Below, piece by piece: positions 26,112-36,370 of a stretch of 64,000 bases of DNA. The stretch is from Acidobacteriota bacterium (GTDB lineage Bacteria > Acidobacteriota > Terriglobia > Terriglobales > Acidobacteriaceae). The notes beneath the pieces are model-generated. The model did not search any database. It was not told the DNA's origin and was given only the letters and a program-made list of their open reading frames with translations. Each line of letters opens with the position of its first letter. The stretch's first letter is position 1. The stretch covers positions 1-64,000 of the forward strand of contig JAJZME010000078.1 of NCBI GenBank assembly GCA_021803035.1, written 5' to 3'. The position numbers and the translations under genes were made by a program.

Positions 26112-28412
26112 TTATATCTTTTGCGCTCTCTGCACCGTGCGGACGCCGGGAACGCGCCGCAAGCCCAGCACCATGCGGTTCAGGTGGGCCAGGTCTTCGG
26201 CTTCAACCACAAATTCAATGATGGCTTCTCCGTCTTCGTCGTGGTTGATCTCGACACCGCGGATGTTGGCGTTCTCGTCGGAGATGATGGCGGTCAGCTC
26301 CTTCAACATGCCCGGACGATCGGCGCAAAAGATCGTGATCTTGACCGGATAGCGCTGCGTGACTCCGGCCTGTCCGCCGGTGCGCGACCACTCAACGGCG
26401 ATGCGGCGGTCGCTCTCATAGAGCAGGTTCTGCACGTTGGGACAACTGCGCGCATGCACGGCCACGCCCTTGCCGCGAGTGACATAGCCAACGATCTCTT
26501 CGCCGCGGATGGGATTACAGCAGCGCGCGCGATAGACAAGCAGGTCGTTTTGGCCCTCCACCTGGAGCGAATCCGAGCCGGTGAGGTGCAGCTTGCGCAC
26601 CGCGTCGGACATGGCGGCTTCGGCGCCGGGTTTGGCTTCCACACCCGCCTCTGCGCCGGGCTGATTCGGTAAGCCAGGAGCCAGCTTGTTCAACACCTGA
26701 TGGGCCGAGTGCTTGCCCTGGCCGAGGGTCGCCAGAAGGTCTGCAGCCGTGGCCACGCCGTATTCTCCGGCGATGCGCCCCAGATCCTGATCACCGATTT
26801 GGGCCATCGGCACCTTGAACCGGCGCGCCTCTTTTTCCAGCAGCTTGCGGCCGATCTCGACCGCGCGACGGCGCTGATCCTCGTTGAGCCAGTGCTTGAT
26901 CTTGTTGCGCGCGCGCGGGCTTTTGGCAAAGGTGAGCCAGTCACGGCTGGGCTTGTGATCTTTCTGGGTAACGATCTCGACAATGTCTCCGGTGCGCAGC
27001 TTGGTACGCAAGGGCACCATGCGGCCGTTCACTTTGGCGCCTACGCAGGTGTGGCCGACTTCGGTGTGAATGGTGTAGGCGAAGTCGACGGGCGTGCCTT
27101 CGGCAGGAATCACCACAACCTTCCCCTTGGGCGTGAAGGTGTAGACCTCATCGGGATAAAGGTCCATCTTCAGGCTGGAGAGGAACTCGTTGGGGTCGGT
27201 CATCTCCTTCTGCCACTCGACCAGTTGCCGGATCCAGTTCAGCCGCTCCTCGTCGCGTGCGGTAACGGTGCTTTCGCCCGCCTTGTACTTCCAGTGCGCC
27301 GCAATGCCTTCTTCAGCGATGCGGTGCATCTCTTCGGTGCGAATCTGCACTTCGAACTGATGGCCGCCTTCGCCAATGACGGTGGTGTGCAGCGACTGGT
27401 AGCGGTTGGCGCGCGGCATGGCGATGAAGTCCTTGATGCGGCCTGGCACCGGACGCCACAGCGTATGGATCAGGCCGAAGACTGCATAGCAGGAGGTTAC
27501 GTCCTGCGTGATGACGCGGACGGCAAGGAGGTCATACACCTGGTCGAAGGAGATCTTCTGGCGCTCGATCTTCTGGAAGATGGAATAGAGGCGCTTGATG
27601 CGCCATTCGACGCGCGCCTGAATGCCGTTTTCGCGGAGTTGCTCGACAAGAATGTCTTCGACGCCGCGCAAAAACTGCTCGCCCTCCATGCGCCGGGCTT
27701 CGACCGCCGCAGACACGCGCTCATAGCTCACCGGATCGGTGTAGCGGAAGGCCAGGTCCTCCAGCTCGCCGCGTACCTTGCCCATGCCCAGGCGATGGGC
27801 GAGCGGCGCATAGATGTCGAGGGTTTCGCGGGCAATCGCCTCCTGCCGGTCGGGCTTGAGGTGCTCCAGGGTGCGCATGTTGTTCAGCCGGTCGGCCAGC
27901 TTGATCAGCACCACGCGCACGTCCGACACCATGGCCAGCAGCATCTTGCGCACGTTCTCGGCCTGGCGGTCCTCGCGATTGGCGAACTGGATCTTGTCGA
28001 TCTTGGTGACGCCATCGACGATGTGGGCCACCTGTTCGCCAAATTGCGCTTCCACCTCTTCGTTGGTCGCCGATGTGTCTTCAACGGCGTCATGCAGCAG
28101 GCCGGCCGCGATGGCCGTCGAATCCAGCTTCATCTCGGCCAGCACTTCAGCTACTTCAAGGGGGTGAATAATGTAAGGCTCGCCGGAAGCCCGCATCTGC
28201 CCCTCGTGATGCTTGACGCAGAAATCCCAAGCCTTGCGAATGAGCGAGATGTCGTCGTTGGAGCGATTGGCCTTCACGCGTATAAGCAGCGCGTCAAAGC
28301 GCTCTTTGATCGAGCGCTCATCGGCTTCGCGCGGAGCGGTCTGTGTCTTGGCGGGGAAAGAGACAGACGTGCCGTTCAGCTCCGCCGGCACCGGATTCCG
28401 GACAGTCGCCAT
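26112..28412 (-). CDS. rel: Bifunctional (p)ppGpp synthetase/hydrolase (Rel/SpoT)
   Basis: 766-aa long RSH protein controlling the stringent-response alarmone (p)ppGpp. Domains in order: an HD hydrolase with YIIHPLEVAEVLAEM and intact HDAVED at residues 107-112; a synthetase with RIKDFIAMP and NRYQSLHTTVIG; a TGS domain (VYTFTPKGKVVVIPAEGTPV); a zinc-finger-like region (ARCCNPIRGEEIVGY); and a C-terminal ACT domain (ITIFCADRPGMLKELTAIIS). The RxKD signature (RIKD) is that of bifunctional enzymes, in contrast to the ExDD of synthetase-only RelA. The length is typical. The ATG lies only 5 nt after a TATAAT box, so the transcript may be leaderless. It is convergent with the kinase gene. Confidence 0.95.
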   Translation of the reverse strand: MATVRNPVPAELNGTSVSFPAKTQTAPREADERSIKERFDALLIRVKANRSNDDISLIRKAWDFCVKHHEGQMRASGEPYIIHPLEVAEVLAEMKLDSTAIAAGLLHDAVEDTSATNEEVEAQFGEQVAHIVDGVTKIDKIQFANREDRQAENVRKMLLAMVSDVRVVLIKLADRLNNMRTLEHLKPDRQEAIARETLDIYAPLAHRLGMGKVRGELEDLAFRYTDPVSYERVSAAVEARRMEGEQFLRGVEDILVEQLRENGIQARVEWRIKRLYSIFQKIERQKISFDQVYDLLAVRVITQDVTSCYAVFGLIHTLWRPVPGRIKDFIAMPRANRYQSLHTTVIGEGGHQFEVQIRTEEMHRIAEEGIAAHWKYKAGESTVTARDEERLNWIRQLVEWQKEMTDPNEFLSSLKMDLYPDEVYTFTPKGKVVVIPAEGTPVDFAYTIHTEVGHTCVGAKVNGRMVPLRTKLRTGDIVEIVTQKDHKPSRDWLTFAKSPRARNKIKHWLNEDQRRRAVEIGRKLLEKEARRFKVPMAQIGDQDLGRIAGEYGVATAADLLATLGQGKHSAHQVLNKLAPGLPNQPGAEAGVEAKPGAEAAMSDAVRKLHLTGSDSLQVEGQNDLLVYRARCCNPIRGEEIVGYVTRGKGVAVHARSCPNVQNLLYESDRRIAVEWSRTGGQAGVTQRYPVKITIFCADRPGMLKELTAIISDENANIRGVEINHDEDGEAIIEFVVEAEDLAHLNRMVLGLRRVPGVRTVQRAQKI

Positions 28413-28417
28413 GCTTT

Positions 28418-28444
28418 ATTATAGGCCCCTTGTATTCGAGTCAC
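28418..28444 (-). promoter_or_regulatory. Candidate rel promoter giving a leaderless mRNA
   Basis: On the minus strand a perfect TATAAT (complement 28418-28423) is followed by only AAAGC before the rel ATG. GTGACT (complement 28439-28444), four of six matches to TTGACA, lies 15 nt upstream. Normal spacing from a -10 box would place the first transcribed base at or next to the A of the ATG, and no Shine-Dalgarno is present. Confidence 0.55.
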
Positions 28445-28710
28445 ATGCGGTGGATTTAACCGTGGTCAGCAAGAACAACCATGGCAAGTATCCTACGGAC
28501 CCTGTGATCAAAGTGCTGGAGAACGGCTCCTCTCCGAATTCGGCCATGCCTGAACGGAGCTCGGTCTTTGCTAAGATAGACGGGATCGATTCCGCGGCCA
28601 GGACGATGAGAATCAGCAATTTGAACCGCTACCTGGAGAGCATTCAAGCCAGATAGGGAGGCAGGCGGCAACGTCTGCCCCGGCCCGCGCTGCGGGCGTT
28701 CAGGGAGAGA

Positions 28711-30048
28711 ATGACAAAGCCGCACAAGCCGCAACGAAATCGGGGGCGGGAGGCGCATGAAACATCCCGGCCCCCAGCGCCTGTTGCGCCCCCATCAGCC
28801 CCTGCAGCATCGGTTGTTGTCAATCGCCGCGCCTCTGACCGGCTGCGGCACGGCCATCTGTGGGTCTACGCCTCCGATATCGATTCGGCTGCCTGGCCGG
28901 AAAGCGGCACGGCCGCGGCGCCTGCCTTGCGGCAGGTGATCGACACGCGCGGGATCCTGCTGGGAACGGCGCTTTACAGCCCGTCTTCGCAGATTGCGCT
29001 GCGCATGGTTTCATCGGAGGCCCTCGGCGAGGCGCAGTGGCTGGAACTGCTCGCCGAACGCCTTCGGCGGGCCATTGCCCGCCGCAAGCCGCTGCTGGAC
29101 GCGGAAAATGACGCCTGCCGCCTTTGCTTCAGCGAAGCGGACGAGATTCCCGGGCTTGTCATCGACAAGTACGGCAGCCTGGTGATTCTGCAACTGCTGG
29201 CCAAAGGGCTGGACTCCACTGCGGTGCGCGAGGCCTGCGTAAGCGTGTTGCGTGAAGAGCTGGGACTGGCCGGCATCGCGCCCGCGGCCATTCTGGAGCG
29301 GCCCGATCCGCGCATACGCGAGCTGGAGGGCCTGCCGGCGCCCAGTCCAGAGCCTCTGTGGCCGCCCGGCGCCGGCGCGGCAGCCGCGACAACGCAGTTC
29401 CGGCTCAACGGGCTCATCTTCCACTACGACGCCAACGCCGGCCAGAAGACAGGCGCATTCCTCGACCAGCGGACAAACTATGCGGCCGCCCGCGAGTGGG
29501 CGCGCCAGCTCGCCGCAGATGGACGGGCGCTGGATATGTTCTGCTACCAGGGCGGCTTTGCGCTGCACCTGGCCGAGGTTTGCCGCACCGTAACGGGCGT
29601 GGACGCATCGCGCGCCTCGCTGGAAGTGGCGGACCAGAACCTCGGAGCCAATCGCAGCCGGATCTCCGCGCAGGTGGACTGGATTGAGGCCGACGCCTTT
29701 GAGCTGTTGCGTGGCTGGTCGGATGCGGGCGAGCGCTTCGATGCGATCATCCTGGACCCGCCCGCTTTCGCCAAGACGAAACGCGCTGTCGAAGGCGCCC
29801 TGCGCGGCTACAAGGAACTAAACCTGCGCGCGCTGCGCATGCTGCGCCCGGGCGGATTGCTGGTCACCTGTTCCTGCTCGCACCATGTCGGCTGGGCCGA
29901 TCTGGAAGCGGCCGTAGCGTCAGCCGCGGCCGACGCGCCACGCCGCGTGCGCCTGCTCGAACGTCGAGGCGCGGCTCCCGACCACCCCGTGGTGCTCACC
30001 TTGCCCGAAACCGAATATCTGAAATGCCTAGTGCTGGAAGCGGAGTAG
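28711..30048 (+). CDS. RlmI-like class I rRNA methyltransferase with PUA domain
   Basis: 445-aa SAM-dependent methyltransferase of the RlmI/YccW group, which methylates a cytosine in 23S rRNA. The N-terminal PUA-like part shows RLRHGHLWVYASDID and GTALYSPSSQIALRM; the middle has DEIPGLVIDKYG; the Rossmann domain has TGAFLDQRTNYAAAREW, ALDMFCYQGGFALHLA (motif I), ILDPPAFAKTKRAVEGAL (motif IV) and LLVTCSCSHHV. GGGAGAG directly precedes the ATG. The first 30 residues are Pro/Arg-rich and probably disordered. Naming as RlmI itself would need the modified base confirmed. It is convergent with a small DNA-binding-like gene 10 bp away. Confidence 0.85.
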   Translation: MTKPHKPQRNRGREAHETSRPPAPVAPPSAPAASVVVNRRASDRLRHGHLWVYASDIDSAAWPESGTAAAPALRQVIDTRGILLGTALYSPSSQIALRMVSSEALGEAQWLELLAERLRRAIARRKPLLDAENDACRLCFSEADEIPGLVIDKYGSLVILQLLAKGLDSTAVREACVSVLREELGLAGIAPAAILERPDPRIRELEGLPAPSPEPLWPPGAGAAAATTQFRLNGLIFHYDANAGQKTGAFLDQRTNYAAAREWARQLAADGRALDMFCYQGGFALHLAEVCRTVTGVDASRASLEVADQNLGANRSRISAQVDWIEADAFELLRGWSDAGERFDAIILDPPAFAKTKRAVEGALRGYKELNLRALRMLRPGGLLVTCSCSHHVGWADLEAAVASAAADAPRRVRLLERRGAAPDHPVVLTLPETEYLKCLVLEAE

Positions 30049-30058
30049 AAGGCCGGCG

Positions 30059-30682
30059 TCACGCCGGAGCCGGCTGCCGGCCGGCGTGCGGCCAAACCCG
30101 CGTCCACCACGAGCGCGCTGGTTCCGACGGCATTTCCGCATACGCTGGCGGACGCATTTGCGCCAGCGCCTCTTTGACTTGCGCCCGCAGGGCTTCCACT
30201 TCAAACACGCAGGAGCGCAAATACGCAGAGACGGTGAGCCCGGCTTCAGCAGCACGCATGCGCAACTGTTCGCATTCGGCCTGGCTTATACGAATCGTCA
30301 CGCTGGCCAGCTTCAGATTGCGCTCCTCAGACGGCGGCTCGCGCTTCTGCCGGCGCATGTCATTCCCGCCTCCATCGGTAGCAGTTGTGCGCCCCGGCGC
30401 CTTCTGGCCGGCTGCCGGCTCAAAGCGCGAAGATTCTTCTCCCGGCTGGCTCGCTCTCGTCGCCAATGGCCGACTGTCCGGCGCGGCCGGCCGATAGCGG
30501 GCGTGGGCGCGCAGCGCGCGCTCATAGCTGAGAGTGGCCACATCGTCGGCCAGACCATCGTCGTTCCACGCGGGCAATGTGTTTTCTTCAGGCTTTTCCT
30601 GTGCGGCCAGCGAGGCCAACAGGCTGGCAAAGCTTTTGGGCGCGGGTACGGCTTCAGCGATTTGCGGCATGATTCGGAGCAT
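30059..30682 (-). CDS. Protein with C-terminal ribbon-helix-helix-like segment
   Basis: About 207-aa protein of unknown role. The first 120 residues are low-complexity and probably disordered. The C-terminal 75 residues contain LASVTIRISQAECEQLRMRA, then AAEAGLTVSAYLRSCVFEVE, a pattern of one beta-strand followed by two helices as in CopG/MobC-type ribbon-helix-helix proteins, and then a coiled-coil-like helix ending in a basic, Pro-rich tail. The start is uncertain: ATG complement 30682 is chosen; a TTG at 30727 is possible. No toxin or relaxase gene is adjacent, so the usual RHH contexts (antitoxin, mobilisation) are missing. A chromosomal DNA-binding role is a guess. Confidence 0.5.
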   Translation of the reverse strand: MLRIMPQIAEAVPAPKSFASLLASLAAQEKPEENTLPAWNDDGLADDVATLSYERALRAHARYRPAAPDSRPLATRASQPGEESSRFEPAAGQKAPGRTTATDGGGNDMRRQKREPPSEERNLKLASVTIRISQAECEQLRMRAAEAGLTVSAYLRSCVFEVEALRAQVKEALAQMRPPAYAEMPSEPARSWWTRVWPHAGRQPAPA

Positions 30683-30810
30683 ACTGCTGCGGAGGCGGCC
30701 AACTTGAGGGATTTTTCGCAGCGTCAATCATCTGCTTCCCGAACAGGGAGAGACATGGCGCGGCGCCCGAAATGGATCGGGACGCCAGGCTGGCGATCCG
30801 CGCATCCGGC

Positions 30811-32196
30811 TCAGTCGCAGGGTAGTTCCGACGGCGCCGGATCGGGCAGCACCCGCCCTGGAAGCCGCAGCAGTTCAGTCATGCGCTCGGCGGGCAAGGG
30901 CGGCGCGAAGAGAAAGCCCTGGCCCAACCGGCAGCCGAGCTTGCGCAGCAGCGCGTACTGCTCGCGTGTTTCGATGCCCTCGGCGACCACGTCCATGCCC
31001 AGCACCCGCGCCAGCTCGATAATGGTGCGGACGATCTGCAGGGGTTGATCTCCCTGCGCCATTCGTCCCACAAACGAGCGGTCGATCTTGAGAATGTCAA
31101 AGGGAAACGCGTGGAGGTGGTGGAGTGAGCTATAGCCGGTGCCGAAGTCGTCCATCAGCAGCGAGACGCCCAGGCGGCGCAGTGCACCCAGCACCTCGCT
31201 TGCTGTGTCTGGATCGGGCGTCAGGCTGGATTCGGTCATTTCCAGGCCGAGTTGCCGGCTGGAAATGCCGGTCTGGCGCAGCAGCGCGCCGATGTGGTCC
31301 GTAAGCCCCTCGCGCGAGAACTGCAGGGCGGAGAGATTCACGCACACGCGCAAGGAGCCATGGCGCGGATCCTCGGCGCGCCATCTCTGAATCTGCGCGC
31401 AAGCCTCTGCCAGGCCCCAGTCGCCGATGGGCAGGATCAAACCGCTCTGTTCAGCCAATGGAATGAAGTCCATGGGAGCAATGACTCCCCGCTCGGGATG
31501 CACCCAGCGGATCAGCGCTTCCAGTCCGGCGATGCGGCGGGTGACGAGATCGATCTCGGGCTGGTAGTAGAGCACAAACTGGCCCTGATCGAGGGCGCGG
31601 CGCAGCTCCGGCTCGCGCAGCCAGCCGCCCGGAGGGTTTTTGCGGGGACGTTGAGAGCGCGATGCATGGCACCGGCAGTGCCGGCGCAAGCGGTGCAGTT
31701 CCACCTGCTCGGCCGCCATGTCGGCTAGGCTTTCCAGCATGCGCAGTTCGTCAAGCGTCATGGTGCGGCGGGGCTGGCGCGCAAAGACCGTCAGCATGCC
31801 CAGGATCCTGCGATCGGGAGAGCACACCGGCACACTGGCAAACGAAGCCGGATTGAGCCGCCGCAGAGGCAGATCGCGCTCCCTGATTTCGGGGCGCAGC
31901 GAGAGATCCGGCACAACCACGGGGCCGCCCTGGGCAAGCACCATCTCAAAGATGGAGCCTTTGCGGGGCAATTCGCGCACCGGTTCGCCCCAATAGGACT
32001 TGATCCACACGCGGCTCTCGTCCGCAAAGCCTAGCAGGACGGTGTCGGCGCGGAAATATTGCGCGGCCAGCCTTGTAATGGCATCGAAGATTGGCTCCGG
32101 CTCCGTGTCGAGGATGCCCGTCGAGGCCAGCGCCCTCAACCGGGCATTCTCTCGATCCGAATTGCCCTGATCGGTTTCCAGTTCTGCGTGCGGCAT
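30811..32196 (-). CDS. GAF-EAL cyclic-di-GMP phosphodiesterase
   Basis: 461-aa soluble protein. Residues about 18-165 form a GAF sensor (TGILDTEPEPIFDAITRLA; LLGFADESRVWIKSYWG). After a basic linker, an EAL domain (about 195-450) follows with YYQPEIDLVTRRIAGLEALI, NLSALQFSR, LGLEMTES, LLMDDFGTGYSSLHHL, ILKIDRSFV, VVAEGIET and the ending GQGFLFAPPLP. All metal- and substrate-binding motifs of active phosphodiesterases appear present, and there is no GGDEF domain. The ATG at complement 32194-32196 follows GGGAG by 7 nt; an extended frame to 32256 is unsupported. It probably hydrolyses c-di-GMP in response to a small molecule or redox signal. Confidence 0.88.
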   Translation of the reverse strand: MPHAELETDQGNSDRENARLRALASTGILDTEPEPIFDAITRLAAQYFRADTVLLGFADESRVWIKSYWGEPVRELPRKGSIFEMVLAQGGPVVVPDLSLRPEIRERDLPLRRLNPASFASVPVCSPDRRILGMLTVFARQPRRTMTLDELRMLESLADMAAEQVELHRLRRHCRCHASRSQRPRKNPPGGWLREPELRRALDQGQFVLYYQPEIDLVTRRIAGLEALIRWVHPERGVIAPMDFIPLAEQSGLILPIGDWGLAEACAQIQRWRAEDPRHGSLRVCVNLSALQFSREGLTDHIGALLRQTGISSRQLGLEMTESSLTPDPDTASEVLGALRRLGVSLLMDDFGTGYSSLHHLHAFPFDILKIDRSFVGRMAQGDQPLQIVRTIIELARVLGMDVVAEGIETREQYALLRKLGCRLGQGFLFAPPLPAERMTELLRLPGRVLPDPAPSELPCD

Positions 32197-32383
32197 TTCA
32201 ACTCCCGGCCCGGCGGAATCCTGCGGCAACTCCCTGGCCGTCCAGCGATTACACAAGGAAAGCCAGGCTTTTCGCCTGTCGCAAGGGTTCCATTTTCCTT
32301 ATCGGAAAGGTTTACGGAACCCAACACATTACGCAGGGAGCGTCGTCGTTGATGAGTTTTTCCGGCCGGTGTCTGGAAATGCG

Positions 32384-34519
32384 TCACTTTTTCGCGGCGG
32401 GCTGTCCGGTTTCGGTCCAGAGGAAGGTCAGCATGTCGGTGTCGTCGCGGATCTGCTGGTTCACATCCACCCCGGAGGAGTGCCCGTTGTCGAGGCCGTA
32501 GTGGAGCAGAATGGGCCGCCCGCTGGAGGAATCAGCCTGCATCAGGGCGGTCATCTTGCGCGCGTTCATGGGGTCCACACGCGTGTCGTCGGCGCCGGTG
32601 AAGAACATGACCGCCGGGTAGGCCGTGCCGGGCTTCACGTTCTGGTAGGGCGAGTACTTGAGCAGGTACTTGAATTGCTTTTCGTTGGCCGATGAGCCGT
32701 ACTCGGTGATCCAGTGCTGGCCCTGCTCGAACTTCTGGTAGCGCAGCATGTCGAGCAGCGGATAGCCGCAAACGACGGCCGAAAACAGGTGCGGCTCCTG
32801 GGTCATGGCCGCGCCCATGAGCAGGCCGCCGTTGGAGCGGCCGTAGATGGCAAAGTGCTCTGATGAAGTGTATTTTTGAGCGATCAGGTACTCAGCCGCG
32901 GCGTAGAAGTCGTTGAAGACGTTTTGCTTGTTGGCGAACATGCCTGCTTCGTGCCACTTTTCGCCGTATTCGCCGCCGCCGCGCAGGTTGGGCAGCGCGA
33001 ACCAGCCGCCCTGCTGCATCCACCAGGCAAACAAGGGATTCCATTCCGGCGTCATGCTGATGTCGAAGCCGCCGTAGCCGGTCATCAGCAGCCGTTCCGT
33101 GCCGTCCTGCTTCAGGCCTTTTTTGCCGGCGATGAACATGGGAACCCTCGTGCCGTCTTTCGACGTGAAGAAAACCTGCTTCAGCTCGTACTGGCTGGAG
33201 TCAAAAGAAGTTCTGGTTCGAGCAAAGACTTCGCGCTTGCCGGTTGCCGTGTCGAGCCGGTAGATGACCGGCGGCACGATGGACGATTGGAATCTGTAAA
33301 AGGCGTAGCGGTCGATCGTCCGGCCCGCGATTGCGGACACCGTTCCGAAGCCGTCGACGGGAACCGTGCCAAGCTGCTTGCCGTCGAGCGAGAAGATGGA
33401 GATCTCCGGTTTCACGTTATCCAGCCGCTGCACATAGAGCTTTCCGCCGACGATCGAAAAGTTCTGGATGGGATCAGGGCCCTGCGGCACGATCTGCTTC
33501 CAAACGTCCGGCATGATGCCGGGATAAGCCCGCAGGATGCAGCCGTCTGGCGCCTTGTAATCGGTCCAGACATACCACTGGCCCTGGTCCTCGATGGCCG
33601 AGAAGCGCGAATCGACGCCCCAGGTCAGAATCTCGAAGTAGGCATGGGGCTTGGTGAGGTCGCGGTAGACGATATCGACGCGCTTGGCCGGCACGCCATG
33701 GTCGATCTCCAGCTCCAGGTAGCGCCCGTCGTCGGTCACGCTGGACAGAATGATGTCATTGGGGCCCAGCGTCTCTCCGCGAAACTTGTAGCCGAAGATC
33801 AGCTTGTCAGGCTGCTCGTTGAATGTCCCAAACGTGTGCAGAAAAACGAGCGATCCCTGGCTGGTGGTGCGCGTGTAATACAGGCCTTTTCCGTCCGGCG
33901 CGAAGCTCACCGACCAATAAAGCCCCAGCGGCAGCGTATCCATGAGCGTCTTGCCGGTCTTGACGTCGTAGACGTGGATGGTGGTCTGGTCCTGGCCGCC
34001 CTGGCGCACGGCATAGGCCACCAGCGACCCATCGCGCGAGACATCCATCAACTCGACGGAGGTGTTGGGGTTGCGGCTGAACTGTGCCGGATCGACCAGC
34101 CGCTGATCCTTGCCCGTCCAGCCGTGGCGCACCCAGATCGACGCCTGCTCTTCGCCGGCCAGCCGCTGCATAAAGAAATAGTCGTCCCCGCGCTGGATGG
34201 GCAGGCTCCAACTGGAGGTCTGCACCAGCCCCACCAGAGCGCCGGCAATCTGCGGCCGGATGCGCGCCTGTTGCAGGTAGAGCTGCGTGTAGGCGTTTTC
34301 CTGGCTGATGAAGGTCCTGGATGCGGGGCTGTTGGCGTCTTCAAGCCAGCGGTAGTCGTCGGTGATTTTGGTCCCGAAGTAGTCGTTCGTGACCGGAATC
34401 TTGCTGACTGCCGGTGGTGGCGGCAACTTGATGCCATCGCGTCCGTGAATCGTCTGCGCGGACGCAAACGCCGAAGCAAGCACGCAAATCAAGACGCCCC
34501 AACCGCAACGCCGCCGCAT
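32384..34519 (-). CDS. Secreted prolyl oligopeptidase (S9 family)
   Basis: 711-aa serine peptidase cleaving after proline in short peptides. The ATG at complement 34517-34519 follows GGGAGG by 6-7 nt, and a signal peptide ([16 protein letters not shown]) predicts export. The N-terminal [12 protein letters not shown] and the seven-bladed propeller region (about 90-440) are followed by the alpha/beta hydrolase domain: [33 protein letters not shown], catalytic Ser in [10 protein letters not shown], Asp in GADDTRVDP and His in LDNGHSSG. Size and motif order are typical. It is divergent from murJ. It probably feeds on peptides in the periplasm. Confidence 0.93.
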   Translation of the reverse strand: MRRRCGWGVLICVLASAFASAQTIHGRDGIKLPPPPAVSKIPVTNDYFGTKITDDYRWLEDANSPASRTFISQENAYTQLYLQQARIRPQIAGALVGLVQTSSWSLPIQRGDDYFFMQRLAGEEQASIWVRHGWTGKDQRLVDPAQFSRNPNTSVELMDVSRDGSLVAYAVRQGGQDQTTIHVYDVKTGKTLMDTLPLGLYWSVSFAPDGKGLYYTRTTSQGSLVFLHTFGTFNEQPDKLIFGYKFRGETLGPNDIILSSVTDDGRYLELEIDHGVPAKRVDIVYRDLTKPHAYFEILTWGVDSRFSAIEDQGQWYVWTDYKAPDGCILRAYPGIMPDVWKQIVPQGPDPIQNFSIVGGKLYVQRLDNVKPEISIFSLDGKQLGTVPVDGFGTVSAIAGRTIDRYAFYRFQSSIVPPVIYRLDTATGKREVFARTRTSFDSSQYELKQVFFTSKDGTRVPMFIAGKKGLKQDGTERLLMTGYGGFDISMTPEWNPLFAWWMQQGGWFALPNLRGGGEYGEKWHEAGMFANKQNVFNDFYAAAEYLIAQKYTSSEHFAIYGRSNGGLLMGAAMTQEPHLFSAVVCGYPLLDMLRYQKFEQGQHWITEYGSSANEKQFKYLLKYSPYQNVKPGTAYPAVMFFTGADDTRVDPMNARKMTALMQADSSSGRPILLHYGLDNGHSSGVDVNQQIRDDTDMLTFLWTETGQPAAKK

Positions 34520-34640
34520 GGAATGCCTCCCATGAGAGTATGCACGGAAGCATACCACGCTCAGCGGCTCTGGCTTCGGCACGCTTTTTTGTGGAAAGTG
34601 CGGGAATCCGCATCGAGAACCCCTTATAGAATCGACTCAA

Positions 34641-36287
34641 GTGGAAGGATCGTCCTCAACTCAGCCTTCGGCGCGCCCGCAGTCGTGGTGGGAACGCGGC
34701 TTGGGAATGCTGCGGCCTTCGCACGCGCACAATGTTTTTTCAGCCACCGTCATCCTGATGGTGTCCACGTTGCTGTCGCGCATCATCGGGCTGGTGCGCC
34801 TCAAGTACATTGTCTGGCTCCTGGGCAGCGGCATTCAGGCCGACGCGTGGAATGCGGCTTTTGTGCTGCCGGACAAGATCTCCTACTTTCTCGTGGGCGG
34901 TGCGGCCTCCATTACCTTCGTCACTATCCTCACGCGCTATCGCGAGACGGGCCGCGAGGCCGAAGGCGAGCATTCGCTCTCGGTCATCCTGAGCACCATG
35001 TACCTGGTGCTGGGCGGTGCTGTCGTCATCGCCGAAATCATTGCGCCCTGGTACATCCATTGGTGGTTCCACGGCTTCAGTCCGCAAAAGGCCGCACTTG
35101 CGGTCATGCTCACGCGCATTCTGCTGCCGGCGCAAGTGTTCTTTTTCGCCGGCGGCGTCTTTGCCGCGGTGCTGCTGGTGCGCAAGCAGTTCAGCGTGCA
35201 GGCGGTGGCGCCGCTCATTTATAGCTCAGGCCCCATCGTGGGCGGCCTCCTGCTGTTCAAATACATCGGCGTCTCTTCGCTGGCTTTGGGTTCGGTCGGC
35301 GGCGCGCTCTTCGGAATGTTCCTGTTGAACTGGTATTTCGCCCGCCGCGCCGGCATGCGCTACCGCTTCATTCTCGACTGGCATGACGAGGGGCTGCGCG
35401 AGTGGGTGCGCCTCACGCTGCCGCTGATGGCCGGAATCTCGCTGGTGAGCGCCGATAGCTGGATCATCGACTACTTTGCCTCTACCACCAGCGGCGCGGT
35501 CTCACTGATGACCTATGCCAAGCAACTCTTTAACGCGCCCGTGGGCCTGTTGGCCCAGGCCGCCGGCGCGGCCTCCATGCCTTTCTTCGCCAGTCTGTGG
35601 ACGCAGGAGCGGCGCTACGAATTCGCCACCAACGTGGCGGACTCGGTCTCGCGCGTGGCTTCTCTGGGCTTGCTGGCTGCCTCGGCCATGATTGCTTTGG
35701 GCAGGCCGGTGATCGAACTGATCTTTGTCGGAGGGCGATTCAATTCCGCCGATGCGAGCCAATGCGCGGCGTACTTCGCGGTCTTCTCCATCGCGCTGTT
35801 TCTCTGGTCGGCGCAGGCCATCTACGCGCGGGCATTTTATGCGGCCGGCAATACTTTTGTCCCCATGATCGCGAGCACGATTGTTACCGCGGTTTCGATC
35901 TTCATCTATGCTTCGCTGCACGCCTGGCTGGGAGTGATGGGACTGGCAGTGGCGTCGGATATTGGGATTACGCTGCAGGCGGGAACGATTGCCGTGCTGC
36001 TGCACCAGCGGCGCATGGTCTCGATTGCGAGCCTGGATTACGCGGAAATGGGCCGCTGCCTGCTGGCCGGGTTAGCCGGCGGCGGAGCCGTGTGGGTGGG
36101 CATCGTGGCGCTGCGCAACATGCTGGCTCATCTGCCCGCTACACCGTTTACGAGAAATCTGCGCCTGATCGACCTTGTGATCGTGGCCGCAGGTTCGACC
36201 ATCTGGCTCTTTGCGGCCAAGTGGGTGCTGGAGAAGACCGGCTCCGCGCTGCCCCGCGTTGCCAGGAAGCGGCTGCGGCTGGGGTGA
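34641..36287 (+). CDS. murJ: Lipid II flippase MurJ
   Basis: 548-aa MviN/MurJ protein of the MOP superfamily that flips lipid II across the inner membrane for peptidoglycan synthesis. About 14 transmembrane segments are visible. The first helix, LLSRIIGLVRLKYIVWLLGS, carries the conserved arginines of MurJ; other typical parts are LPDKISYFLVGGAAS, VPLFxxx-like interior helices and FYAAGNTFVPMIAS. The GTG at 34641 gives an N-terminal cytoplasmic extension of about 20 residues; an ATG at 34707 is an alternative start. It is divergent from the peptidase gene and convergent with the bactofilin gene, with a hairpin between. Confidence 0.9.
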   Translation: MEGSSSTQPSARPQSWWERGLGMLRPSHAHNVFSATVILMVSTLLSRIIGLVRLKYIVWLLGSGIQADAWNAAFVLPDKISYFLVGGAASITFVTILTRYRETGREAEGEHSLSVILSTMYLVLGGAVVIAEIIAPWYIHWWFHGFSPQKAALAVMLTRILLPAQVFFFAGGVFAAVLLVRKQFSVQAVAPLIYSSGPIVGGLLLFKYIGVSSLALGSVGGALFGMFLLNWYFARRAGMRYRFILDWHDEGLREWVRLTLPLMAGISLVSADSWIIDYFASTTSGAVSLMTYAKQLFNAPVGLLAQAAGAASMPFFASLWTQERRYEFATNVADSVSRVASLGLLAASAMIALGRPVIELIFVGGRFNSADASQCAAYFAVFSIALFLWSAQAIYARAFYAAGNTFVPMIASTIVTAVSIFIYASLHAWLGVMGLAVASDIGITLQAGTIAVLLHQRRMVSIASLDYAEMGRCLLAGLAGGGAVWVGIVALRNMLAHLPATPFTRNLRLIDLVIVAAGSTIWLFAAKWVLEKTGSALPRVARKRLRLG

Positions 36288-36370
36288 AAATCGCGCGCAT
36301 TGTTTCGTCATTATCGCGCAAAGAATCTTGAATTTCCCAGCCTTTAGAGGCCGGTCTGCCTCGAAAGCAC

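Noticed and set aside
26700-28424. A 574-aa plus-strand open frame opposite rel
   Set aside because: No recognisable domain, and its sequence mirrors the Rel coding strand.
32876-35224. A 782-aa plus-strand open frame across the peptidase and murJ starts
   Set aside because: It spans two divergent genes with strong motifs and crosses their shared promoter, so it cannot be a real protein.
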